A stretch of 38,679 nt of DNA from assembly GCA_964450755.1 (NCBI GenBank), contig CAYVDJ010000069.1, positions 1 through 38,679 on the forward strand, in the 5' to 3' direction. Shown piece after piece: positions 1 to 7,808 of the stretch. A program made the translations under genes and the position numbers. The DNA is from JAADDG01 sp964450755. Lineage in GTDB: Bacteria; Campylobacterota; Campylobacteria; Campylobacterales; JAADDG01. Position 1 is the first letter of the stretch. Each line of letters begins with the position of its first letter. Under the pieces are notes generated by a model. It searched no databases, was not told where the DNA came from, and worked only from the letters and a program-made list of their open reading frames with translations.

Positions 1-24
1 ATAGCAAGTTCTTTTGTGTTAAAA

Positions 25-30
25 TATAAT
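25..30 (+). promoter_or_regulatory. -10 box of putative tetR-type gene promoter
   Basis: A perfect TATAAT hexamer lies 28 bases before the TTG start of the regulator gene in an AT-rich leader. No good -35 is visible, which is common in Campylobacterota promoters. This would give a leader of about 20 nt carrying the AAAGGGA ribosome site at 44-50. Confidence 0.4.
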
Positions 31-57
31 TACCATAAAAATTAAAGGGATAATTTT

Positions 58-639
58 TTGAATAAAGAGGTGAAAAGAGAGCAGATTATGAATGCTGCTT
101 TGAAACTGTTTGCGAAAAACGGCTTTTATACGACTACGATACCGGATATTGCGAAGAAACTCAATATGAGTGTGGGTAATATATATAATTATTTTAAATC
201 AAAAGATATTTTAGCTCAGGAGATAATAAAATATATCTCCTCTTATCTTGGTGAAAAGCTTAAAAAGATAAATCTCGAAAAAATTTCAACAAAAGAAAAA
301 ACAAAAAAAATTGTAAAAATATATTTTCAAACTGCCAAAAACCAGCCGGAAATGATAGACTATTTTTTGAGAGTTTATCTATCCAATCGTGAGGTTTTCA
401 AGGGTGGTTGTGAGGGGATGATCTGTATCAATGAGTTTATGGTTGAGATTATGATCTATTTTGAAGAGGGTGTCAGAGCAGGGGAGCTTAAGGATCAGGA
501 TTTTTTCAGTGCATTTGGTCTTTTCATGGGCTATCTTGGAGGAATGGTTTTTTTAAAAGGTGAAGGGATACTTCCTAGTGATCTGGATTATTATATAGAG
601 GATATATCAGACAATATCTATAAAGCATTAAGCAAATAA
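58..639 (+). CDS. TetR/AcrR-family transcriptional regulator
   Basis: This 193-residue protein has the usual TetR length and layout. Residues about 8-55 form the three-helix DNA-binding domain, including LFAKNGFYTTTIPDIAKKL and the recognition-helix segment VGNIYNYFKSK. The rest is a helical ligand and dimer domain with no recognisable effector signature. The start is TTG, chosen because AAAGGGA sits 7 bases upstream and the HTH follows directly; the next in-frame ATG at 88 would cut into helix 1. The hydrogenase genes follow 47 bp downstream on the same strand, so it may be co-transcribed with them and may control them. TetR proteins usually repress and are released by small ligands; the ligand here is unknown. 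Confidence 0.85.
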   Translation: MNKEVKREQIMNAALKLFAKNGFYTTTIPDIAKKLNMSVGNIYNYFKSKDILAQEIIKYISSYLGEKLKKINLEKISTKEKTKKIVKIYFQTAKNQPEMIDYFLRVYLSNREVFKGGCEGMICINEFMVEIMIYFEEGVRAGELKDQDFFSAFGLFMGYLGGMVFLKGEGILPSDLDYYIEDISDNIYKALSK

Positions 640-686
640 TGGCTTTGTATTTCAAAAACAGATATAAAAGTTAAAAGATTTTACAG

Positions 687-1550
687 ATGAAAACAAAACT
701 TTTGTGGTTAAGTTCATTGACATGTAACGGTAATGCCCACTCTTTTTTAAACTATCATGAACTTTCTCTCTTTTTGGATAATTTTGAATTTATATATCAT
801 CCTATTATAGACTCTTCTTATACTTTGGATGACATTGCAAAAAAAGATATTGAATGCGATATTCTGCTGATAGAGGGTGCCATATCAAAAGAACTTAAAA
901 AGGGTGATATCTCAGTTATAGATATGATAAAAAAATATGCAAAAAAAGCTTACAGGATAGTAACTGTCGGAACCTGCGCTTCATTTGGAGGTATGTTTAA
1001 AAACAAAGGAGAGGGATTGCATTTTTTACAGGAGAGGGAGTTGGAAGAGTTTAGATATTTCAAAGACAAAACCGTTTCTGTAAGCGGTTGTCCTGTTCAT
1101 CCGGAAGTTTTGGCTGATACTCTTTATATGATAAAGAGAGGATATGATATAAAACTTGATAAATTCTTAAGACCAAAAGAGTTTTTTTCCTATACTGTTC
1201 ATAACGGTTGTACGAGGAATGAATACTTTGAATATAAAATAGACAATCACAATTACGGGGAAAAAGAGGGTTGTCTTTTTTACGATCACGGATGTCAGGC
1301 ACCCTATACCAACGGCAGTTGTAACAAAATACTTTGGAATGAGGTAAATTCCAAAACAAGGGCAGGATTGGCATGTTTTGGGTGTACTCAGCCCCAATTT
1401 CCAAAAGAAAATCTTTTTTTTACAAAGAAAAACATGGGAATTCCACAATATCTTCCTTTGGGAGTTGCAAAAAGAGTTTATTTGACACTGGCAGGTATAT
1501 CAAAGACATTTAAAATAGAAAGACTTGAAAAGAAGCTTTTTGATGATTAA
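687..1550 (+). CDS. [NiFe] hydrogenase small (Fe-S) subunit, group 2-like
   Basis: The small subunit passes electrons from the Ni-Fe site through three Fe-S clusters. The 287-residue protein has no Tat signal and no C-terminal membrane anchor, so it should stay in the cytoplasm, as in group 2 (HupU/HupS-like) enzymes. Visible cluster residues are C13 with N16 in TCNGN, C97 in GTCASFGG, C135 in SGCPVHPE, H172 and C175 in HNGCTRNE, C196 and C203, and C212, C230 and C233 (CFGCTQPQFP). The usual N-terminal CxxC is CxxN here; I recall Asn at this position in cyanobacterial-type HupS, so this supports group 2 rather than damage. The gene overlaps the large-subunit gene by 8 bp. Whether it acts as H2 sensor or uptake enzyme cannot be told from this subunit alone. 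Confidence 0.88.
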   Translation: MKTKLLWLSSLTCNGNAHSFLNYHELSLFLDNFEFIYHPIIDSSYTLDDIAKKDIECDILLIEGAISKELKKGDISVIDMIKKYAKKAYRIVTVGTCASFGGMFKNKGEGLHFLQERELEEFRYFKDKTVSVSGCPVHPEVLADTLYMIKRGYDIKLDKFLRPKEFFSYTVHNGCTRNEYFEYKIDNHNYGEKEGCLFYDHGCQAPYTNGSCNKILWNEVNSKTRAGLACFGCTQPQFPKENLFFTKKNMGIPQYLPLGVAKRVYLTLAGISKTFKIERLEKKLFDD

Positions 1551-2802
1551 ACTTATAGAGAAGATAGAGGGAGAGGCATCTCTTGATTTTCATTTCAAAG
1601 ATGAGGTGATAGAGTTTGTAGATATAAACTTTTTCTCTACACGGGGGATAGAAGATATATTAAAACAAAGATCTGTTTTTGATGCTCTTGTTATAAATCC
1701 AAGAGTTTGCGGGATATGTGGTCATGCCCATCTTATAGCAACTGTAAAGGCTATTGAAGATTGTTATGATGGACTTTTTATCTCCGAGAAAGCCAAAATT
1801 ATAAGAGAATTGACTTTGAATTTTGAAATTATTCAAAATCATTTTAAGTGGTTCTATCTTACGATAATGCCGTTGATGGGATTTAAACAGTATCTTTTAA
1901 AAGCGACTGTTCCCTCAAGCATTGCGGCAAAAGCCATAGCGACAATAGCCGGTCAGTATCCACATACATCCTATGCGATTGCCGGAGGAGTAACATCTGA
2001 TCCTGTATATAGTGATCTTGTAAAAATAGAAAATTATTTAAATGAAATTATGAATTTTTTTAAAAAGAATGTTGTTGATATCGATTTTGAAAAATTTACA
2101 AACTGCGAAGATGTAAATTCTATTTTTAGACATAGAGGCGATCTTTTGGATGTTTTATTGAAAATTTTGGAAAACGGATGGGAAAAAGTGGGGAAATCCT
2201 ATGACAGATTTCTTGTTTTGGGAGAAAATTCATATTTTATGAGCGGAAAATCTCTAAAAACCATTTTGAGAGAAAATATCTATCTAAATAAAATAGCAGA
2301 GAGTGAAAACCAAAATTCTTATGCAAAAAATGTTACCTATAATAAAAGATATTATGAAGTGGGACCTCTCAGCCGTGCCATGATCAAAAAGACTCCCCTT
2401 GTCAAAGCAACCCACAGAAGATATGCTGATTCTGTTTTTAGCAGAATTCTGGCAAGAGTGTGTGAAATACCACAGCTTTTAAATCATTCTTTGAAACTTA
2501 TAAAAAGGATTGATTTGGGTGAGCCTTCATATATCAAACCTCCCCTGGAAATTGGCAGTTTAAGTGCTGAAGGTACGGGAGTAGTTGAAGCGGCAAGAGG
2601 TTCTCTTGTGCATAAGGTTTTTGTTAAAGAGGGAGTTATAAAAGATTACAGGATCATAACTCCCACGCAGTGGAATCTTTCAAACGGGACAAGAGATAAA
2701 CCCGCTCCCGCACAAAAGGCGATGATGGGTTTGAGAAGTACATCTTTGGCGGAACTTGTTTTCAAAAGCTTTGATGTCTGTTCTGTTTGTACTACGCATT
2801 AG
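1543..2802 (+). CDS. [NiFe] hydrogenase large (catalytic) subunit, group 2-like
   Basis: This subunit holds the Ni-Fe active site. Both metal motifs are intact: RVCGICGHAH (C56, C59) and the terminal DVCSVCTTH (C413, C416). The N-terminal IEGEASLDF matches the group 2/3 style of L0 motif. The protein ends exactly at the motif His, with no C-terminal extension. Most catalytic large subunits carry an extension removed by an endopeptidase; H2-sensor types (HupV/HoxC) do not. I place the start at ATG 1543, preceded by an AAAAGAAG ribosome site, rather than the in-frame TTG at 1525 buried in the small-subunit gene; this gives 419 residues. No maturation genes (hyp) or endopeptidase gene lie in the window. 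Its 3' end overlaps the convergent rsmH gene by 11 bp. Confidence 0.88.
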   Translation: MIKLIEKIEGEASLDFHFKDEVIEFVDINFFSTRGIEDILKQRSVFDALVINPRVCGICGHAHLIATVKAIEDCYDGLFISEKAKIIRELTLNFEIIQNHFKWFYLTIMPLMGFKQYLLKATVPSSIAAKAIATIAGQYPHTSYAIAGGVTSDPVYSDLVKIENYLNEIMNFFKKNVVDIDFEKFTNCEDVNSIFRHRGDLLDVLLKILENGWEKVGKSYDRFLVLGENSYFMSGKSLKTILRENIYLNKIAESENQNSYAKNVTYNKRYYEVGPLSRAMIKKTPLVKATHRRYADSVFSRILARVCEIPQLLNHSLKLIKRIDLGEPSYIKPPLEIGSLSAEGTGVVEAARGSLVHKVFVKEGVIKDYRIITPTQWNLSNGTRDKPAPAQKAMMGLRSTSLAELVFKSFDVCSVCTTH

Positions 2803-3721
2803 TTTTGTTTCTGTTTATATAAAAAACTCTCATTTTTGAACTTCTGCTTCTTGGATTTTGTTTTATCTCTTCACTTGTAGGTTTTATCGGTTTTTTTGTC
2901 AAAATTTTTCCGATGGAGTGATTGTTGTTGCATACGCATTTCATGATATCGGGAGGGCAGATACAGCTTTTGTTCCACTCTTTGAAAGTTCTTTTTACGA
3001 TTCTGTCTTCCAAAGAGTGAAAAGAGATGATGGCGATTTTACAGTGATTTATTCGGGAGAGTTCTATCGATGAAAGCAGCTCTCCGAGTTCTCCGAGTTC
3101 GTCGTTTACCTCTATCCTGATGGCCTGAAATACCAAAGTTGCAGGATGGATCTTGCCTTTTTTTAGATTTTTTTCCAAAAGAGTTGCAAGAGATGATGAA
3201 CTTTTTATAGGTTCTTTTGCTCTTGTTTTACAGATAATTTCAGCTGCTTTTTTTGCCTCTCTGACCTCTCCGTAGTGTCTGAAGATATATTCTAACTCCT
3301 CTTTTGGATATTCATTGACAACTTCATAAGCGCTTAGGGGCGAATTTTTGTCCATTCTCATATCCAAAACATCACTCTCAAACCCAAATCCCCTCTCTTT
3401 TTTGTCAAGCTGAAGTGAAGAGACGCCGATATCTGCCAAAATACCTTTGATGTCAAAATCCTGATATTTTTTTACTATCTGTGAAAATTTTAGATTTTCA
3501 AAAATCACTCTCTCTTTAAATTTTTTCAACCTCTCTTTTGAAAATTCCAAAGCCTCTTTGTCTCTGTCGTTACAGATGAGTCTGATATCTTTGTTTTGTT
3601 CCAAAAGAGCCAAAGAGTGTCCTGCGTAACCCACGGTACAGTCGATAATATATCCGTTTTTGATATCCCCAAAAACCTCTTTTACCTCTTTTTGCAAAAC
3701 GGGAATGTGTGGTATTTGCAT
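2792..3721 (-). CDS. rsmH: 16S rRNA (cytosine-1402-N4)-methyltransferase RsmH
   Basis: RsmH (MraW) puts the N4-methyl group on C1402 of 16S rRNA in the ribosomal decoding site, using S-adenosylmethionine. The 309-residue length is normal for the family. Signatures seen are HIPVLQKEV at the N-terminus, the SAM loop IDCTVGYAGHS, DIGVSSLQLD, the HPATLVFQAIRIEVNDEL block and ISFHSLEDRIVKRTF. It lies 29 bp after the fusion enzyme gene with AGAAGGAA before its ATG, so it is the last gene of the cbiK operon. In many bacteria rsmH sits in the cell-division (dcw) cluster; here it does not. Confidence 0.96.
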   Translation of the reverse strand: MQIPHIPVLQKEVKEVFGDIKNGYIIDCTVGYAGHSLALLEQNKDIRLICNDRDKEALEFSKERLKKFKERVIFENLKFSQIVKKYQDFDIKGILADIGVSSLQLDKKERGFGFESDVLDMRMDKNSPLSAYEVVNEYPKEELEYIFRHYGEVREAKKAAEIICKTRAKEPIKSSSSLATLLEKNLKKGKIHPATLVFQAIRIEVNDELGELGELLSSIELSRINHCKIAIISFHSLEDRIVKRTFKEWNKSCICPPDIMKCVCNNNHSIGKILTKKPIKPTSEEIKQNPRSRSSKMRVFYINRNKTNA

Positions 3722-3750
3722 AATGTTCCTTCTGTCTTGACCAAATTTTA

Positions 3751-6174
3751 TTACAAAGCTTCCTCATACAGCTTTTCAAATTCGTTTATATATTGTGCCG
3801 TAAAATCTCTGTTTTTTATAACGATACTGTTTTCATCATTTCTTTTTTCTGCCGCAACCGTAAAATTGTAAGAGCCTGTAATGGTGATATTGTCATCTAT
3901 GATCATCACTTTGTTATGAAGTTTGTATGAATTGCCGTCAACTTTTACGGCTATTCCGTAGTTCAAAAGCTCTTCATATTCGGAATACCTGCTGTGGCTT
4001 TGGGCTTCGTCGAAAATCGCATAGATTTTGATTCCCTTGTCAAACTGTTTTTCCAAAGCGTCGGTTATATCCTGATTTGTAAAAGCATAGATCATAAGAC
4101 GAATGGAGTTTGTGGCGGAATTTATAAGAGGCAGGAGAGCCGTTGAGAGGAAGGTGTCTTCTGGTGCAAAATAGATGTCAAATTCCAAATCTCCTCTTTT
4201 TATCTTTTGGGGCTTTTTGTTTTTTATCCTGTAACCGCCTCTGAAAAGCTCCTCAAACTCCTCTTCATAAACAGATGCCACATCTTTGTCAACGATACGG
4301 ATAAAATTTTCATTGTGTTTGTAAACTCCGTAGTAGGTGAGATTCATCGATCCCGTCCATGTTTCTTTTTGATCTATGATGATAAATTTATTGTGCATCA
4401 GAGAGCTTCTCTCATCTCCTTTTAACTCTACCCCCTCTCTTTTGAGCCTTTCAAACTCATCCCAGTCAAGATGGGAACTGTCGGTAAAAACTCTTACCTT
4501 TACGCCTCTTTGTTTTGCATCTATAAGAGCATCGGTTATATCTCTCAAAGAGAGTTCGTAAATCGCCATATCGATACTCTCTTTTGCGTTGTTGAGTGAA
4601 GCTGTGATATTGTTGTCTATGCCGTTTTTGTATTTTTTTGAGTTTGGATTGTTTGGATCCGTAAAAAAGATATGATAGGAAAAACTGTTTTTATACTCAC
4701 TGCAATCATATCTGAAAGAGCCGTCAAGCTCCAAAGGAAGTATCAAAGTTTCAAATCCAAGTTCCAAAGCCGCTTTGCACATCTTCTCTTTTTGGGATTT
4801 GTTATTTATATATTTTTTGTTGTACTCTATATGAAAAACCGGTTTGTTTTGGGATATAAAAGGCTTTAACAGTTCACATTCACTGTATTCAAAGCACTGT
4901 TCGTTTACGGCAAGATCAAAACTGTTCACCAGATCTTTTATTTGGTCAAGATCGTTTTTCAAAGCTATAAAAAGACCTTTTTTATGGGCATATTTTGCCA
5001 AAGCTTTGTTGTATGAGAGTTGATCGTTATATGTGAGTTCAAAACCGGTATCGTTTGTGTAGCCGTTTACATTATCGGCTTCCACTCCGTCGCATCCTTT
5101 GAGAGAGGCAAGGTCAAGCCGTTTTTTCATGATGTTTAAAACATTTTTGCTTCTTATGTCAAGCCACTTTTCATCTTCCCATCCGTCAAGAGTTTTGCCA
5201 AGTTCCTCTTTTTTAAACTCTTTTGTATCTTCTCTCCAATTCTCATACGAACCTGCCGAAAAGTAGCACATAACTTTTCTGCCCTGATCATGAAGTTTGT
5301 CAATAGCGCTTTTTGATGTGTCAAAAAGATCGATATAATAGACATCAACATCATAATCTGTTTTTAAAATACCTTGAAGTTGCAGTTGCCATGAGGTATC
5401 TTTAAAAGGTGCATACCAAAACTTTTTATTCAGAGTCTCTTCTATGAGATTGTTAAATTCGTCGGTATTTATAAATCTTTTGATGATATCTTCACGGCTT
5501 TGTTTTTTTAACTCTCCCCGCCAGTACTCCACCCCCGCCGTTTCGGCTTCTCTGTCAAGCAGAGTTCTGTAAAGAATAAAAATAAATTCGTCATTGTTCA
5601 GGTTTTTTGCCGTAAATTCTTTGCCTGTGAGGAAAAAAAGAGCGCTGTTTTTGGCATTTTGTTTATCCGATATCTTCTCTTTCCAGTATAAAAGTCCCTC
5701 TTTGTCGGATTCTCTTTGCAGGATATAAGAGTAAAATCTCTCCACAAAAGCCTCTTTTAGATCCTCTTTGTCGTAAGCTTTTATCCCGTAGGAGTGGCAC
5801 AGAGAGTAAAACTCATCCGAAAAAGCAAATTTGTAAAAAAGAGTGTTTTTTGAAACTCTTTTGTTTTCAAGCTCTGTTTTCCAGTACTCAAATCCGCTTT
5901 TGTCCTCTTTTCTGTTTAGAAGAGTTTTATAGAGTCGTTTTATATACTCTTCATCGCTTAGATTCTGATCTTCAAACTCTTTTGAGTCAAAAAATATTTT
6001 TGCGACAAAAGTTGCGCTCTTGCCCTCTTTTAGAGATTTTTCATAATATTCAAGTCCGTTTTTGTCGGGACTTCTTAAAAGTATATTTTGGTAAAGAGTT
6101 GTGATAAACTCCTTTTCATCTGCATAAGATTGTGTAAACAGAAAAAGAAGCAGTATAATTTTAAGTAGTTTCAT
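3751..6174 (-). CDS. exported DUF4214 + GH114-like + phospholipase D-type (HKD) fusion enzyme
   Basis: An 807-residue multidomain protein with a Sec signal (residues 1-18, ending SYA). Residues 20-245 hold four DUF4214-type units, each with an RxxDxxGxxYW-like core (ILLRSPDKNGLEYY, LLNRKEDKSGFEYW, ILQRESDKEGLLYW, LLDREAETAGVEYW). Residues about 250-495 look like a GH114 (TM1410/polygalactosaminidase-like) barrel: FWYAPFKDTSWQLQL, VMCYFSAGSYENWR, DGVEADNVNGY with candidate catalytic acids, and VNEQCFEY. Residues about 505-805 are two PLD modules with full HxKx4D motifs (H594/K596/D601 and H753/K755/D760), each followed by TGSxN. That PLD type is typical of nucleases and phosphodiesterases. The gene overlaps cbiL by 14 bp. 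A role cutting an amino-sugar polymer together with DNA or another phosphodiester polymer is inference. Confidence 0.85.
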   Translation of the reverse strand: MKLLKIILLLFLFTQSYADEKEFITTLYQNILLRSPDKNGLEYYEKSLKEGKSATFVAKIFFDSKEFEDQNLSDEEYIKRLYKTLLNRKEDKSGFEYWKTELENKRVSKNTLFYKFAFSDEFYSLCHSYGIKAYDKEDLKEAFVERFYSYILQRESDKEGLLYWKEKISDKQNAKNSALFFLTGKEFTAKNLNNDEFIFILYRTLLDREAETAGVEYWRGELKKQSREDIIKRFINTDEFNNLIEETLNKKFWYAPFKDTSWQLQLQGILKTDYDVDVYYIDLFDTSKSAIDKLHDQGRKVMCYFSAGSYENWREDTKEFKKEELGKTLDGWEDEKWLDIRSKNVLNIMKKRLDLASLKGCDGVEADNVNGYTNDTGFELTYNDQLSYNKALAKYAHKKGLFIALKNDLDQIKDLVNSFDLAVNEQCFEYSECELLKPFISQNKPVFHIEYNKKYINNKSQKEKMCKAALELGFETLILPLELDGSFRYDCSEYKNSFSYHIFFTDPNNPNSKKYKNGIDNNITASLNNAKESIDMAIYELSLRDITDALIDAKQRGVKVRVFTDSSHLDWDEFERLKREGVELKGDERSSLMHNKFIIIDQKETWTGSMNLTYYGVYKHNENFIRIVDKDVASVYEEEFEELFRGGYRIKNKKPQKIKRGDLEFDIYFAPEDTFLSTALLPLINSATNSIRLMIYAFTNQDITDALEKQFDKGIKIYAIFDEAQSHSRYSEYEELLNYGIAVKVDGNSYKLHNKVMIIDDNITITGSYNFTVAAEKRNDENSIVIKNRDFTAQYINEFEKLYEEAL

Positions 6175-6838
6175 TTTTTATAAAATCTATAATTAAAGTC
6201 ATATAATTTTTTATCATTTTGGGTTTTCCTTTTGATATCCTCTCTTCTCCCTGATCCAGTTTTTCAAAAGTGTAAAACTCTCCACTCTCTTTCAAAAAAT
6301 CTGTTTTCATATCTTTGAAAGGGCGCATATAGACTTTTGTTTTTTTCGCATTTTGGTTTGAAAAAGGTATGATCTCAAGTCTGCTGTCTCCTAGACAGAG
6401 TGGTTTTTTTATCTTTGCCGACGAGAGAGAGAAAGATGTAACACCTGCAATCACTTCACAATTTTCCCATACACTGTAATCTCTTTTTTTTATTATATCA
6501 AGCATATAATATATTGTACTGTAAATTCCCGCATCTCCCAAAGTAACAAATGAAACTTTTTTGTATCTGTTCAATGCCCTGTAAACGGTATCCGCCTGAT
6601 TTTCCCAGTCTTTGGGATTGAACTTCATAGGAACAAAAACTGGTACGAGTTTTTTTTCAAAACCAAAATCATCCAAAATATCTTTTACTATTTTATAGGC
6701 TATTGATCTTTTGAAACTTCCGTCTCTGCTTTTTGTGGGGATACAGACAGCTTCACTTTTTTGCAAAGCTCTAATGCCTTTTAAAGTTATAAGTTCATAA
6801 TCTCCGGGTCCCAAAGAGACCATATACAATTTTTTCAA
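6161..6838 (-). CDS. cbiL: precorrin-2/cobalt-factor II C20-methyltransferase (CbiL/CobI)
   Basis: CbiL methylates C20 of cobalt-factor II in anaerobic cobalamin synthesis. The 225-residue protein starts with the tetrapyrrole methylase motif MVSLGPGDYELITLKGIRAL and has further SAM/tetrapyrrole-site motifs VTLGDAGIYSTIYYML and VIAGVTSFSLSSA. These fit the C20 branch rather than the C11, C17 or C-1 methylases. It directly follows cbiK with no gap and its end overlaps the exported fusion gene, so the three are one transcript. Only these two corrin genes are present here; the remainder of the pathway must lie elsewhere. The family call is firm; assignment to the C20 step is slightly less so. Confidence 0.88.
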   Translation of the reverse strand: MKKLYMVSLGPGDYELITLKGIRALQKSEAVCIPTKSRDGSFKRSIAYKIVKDILDDFGFEKKLVPVFVPMKFNPKDWENQADTVYRALNRYKKVSFVTLGDAGIYSTIYYMLDIIKKRDYSVWENCEVIAGVTSFSLSSAKIKKPLCLGDSRLEIIPFSNQNAKKTKVYMRPFKDMKTDFLKESGEFYTFEKLDQGEERISKGKPKMIKNYMTLIIDFIKNETT

Positions 6839-7657
6839 CTACTCTCCTGACTTTTTGATCTCTTCTTTTATATTGGATACAATGATATCTCGTATCTCTT
6901 GCATCTGGATCAGATTGAATTTATCGCTTTTTGTAAGAGAAGGTGCGATAAAAGTTTCAAACTCATCTGCAAGTTCATTTTTTATCTCAACCATATCTTT
7001 GACAAAATGGTTTCCGCTGACAAGAAGCATCGGAATAATTTGCACTTTTTTGACCGAATTTCTTCCAAACTCCTCTTTTAGATGTTCTTTTAGGGCAAAA
7101 AAGGGATTTGAACCCTCCAAAGAGCAGGTAAAATTCAAAGGATTTAATTTTGGTAAAAGATTTTCGATGTAAGAGATAGAATTTGAACCCTCTATATCCA
7201 AAAGAGGTGTTCCGTGAATGATAAAAAGATTTGCGGTATCCTGTTTTGAGAGCTTTTTGTTTAGAGAGATTAAAAAGTCGGTAGTCTCTTTTGATTTGGT
7301 AAAAACAGCTTTGGAGACTCTTATATTTGCGAGGCTGAAAAGAGAAAAACCTTTTGCAGTCTTTTTAACCATCTCATGTTCATCGGTAGGAAAGAGGTTG
7401 ATTGATGAAATAATGATCTTTTTATATCCCTTCATATCGACATCTGCCAAAACCTGAGGAAGGTTTTTAAAATCCATCCCTTTTTTTTGGGAGAGTTTGA
7501 TAACCATTCTGGAACTAAAAGCAAGAAAAATGTCTATTCCTTCAAATTCTTTTTCTATATATTTTTTTAATTCAAAATATTTTTCACTCTCTACGATAGA
7601 GCCAAAGCAGGAAAGTATGATGGCTTTATCTTTTGTATAGTGTCTGTATCTTTTCAT
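6839..7657 (-). CDS. cbiK: sirohydrochlorin cobaltochelatase CbiK (anaerobic pathway)
   Basis: CbiK inserts Co2+ into sirohydrochlorin to make cobalt-factor II, the substrate of the next gene's product. The 272-residue protein has the two-domain chelatase layout. The three metal-binding positions of CbiK are present as H148 (FIIHGTP), E181 (CSLEGSNPF) and H217 (SGNHFVKDM). The N-terminal KAIILSCFGS strand replaces the more usual SFGTS. No signal peptide is seen, so it is cytoplasmic, unlike some periplasmic CbiK-type chelatases. It is the first gene of the cbiK-cbiL-fusion enzyme-rsmH operon. The 151-bp divergent upstream region is too short for a normal cobalamin riboswitch and none is visible. 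Confidence 0.88.
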   Translation of the reverse strand: MKRYRHYTKDKAIILSCFGSIVESEKYFELKKYIEKEFEGIDIFLAFSSRMVIKLSQKKGMDFKNLPQVLADVDMKGYKKIIISSINLFPTDEHEMVKKTAKGFSLFSLANIRVSKAVFTKSKETTDFLISLNKKLSKQDTANLFIIHGTPLLDIEGSNSISYIENLLPKLNPLNFTCSLEGSNPFFALKEHLKEEFGRNSVKKVQIIPMLLVSGNHFVKDMVEIKNELADEFETFIAPSLTKSDKFNLIQMQEIRDIIVSNIKEEIKKSGE

Positions 7658-7731
7658 AACTGCTGTTCTCCTAAATTTTATATGATTTTATCCAAAAACA
7701 GATTTTTTTGGAATAAACATTTCAAAGTGGT

Positions 7732-7758
7732 TTGCATTTGCTTTTTTTATGTTATAAT
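7732..7758 (+). promoter_or_regulatory. extended -10 promoter of the beta-helix/LVIVD operon
   Basis: TATAAT at 7753-7758 is preceded by TGT, making an extended -10 (TGnTATAAT), with a T-run before it and TTGCAT at 7732-7737, 15 bases upstream. An AAAGG ribosome site (7794-7798) lies 10 bases before the ATG at 7809. The box sits between divergent cbiK and the beta-helix gene. Confidence 0.6.
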
Positions 7759-7808
7759 TTACCAAATTTATTTAATAAAAACGATAAAAAACGAAAGGTA
7801 TTTAATTA

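Noticed and set aside
1525..1542. TTG start for the hydrogenase large subunit
   Set aside because: ATG 1543 has a better ribosome site and begins with the usual family N-terminus; the TTG would add six residues with no family support.
7658..7808. Cobalamin riboswitch upstream of cbiK
   Set aside because: The divergent gap is only 151 bp, is AT-rich, and shows none of the conserved B12-box-like sequence.
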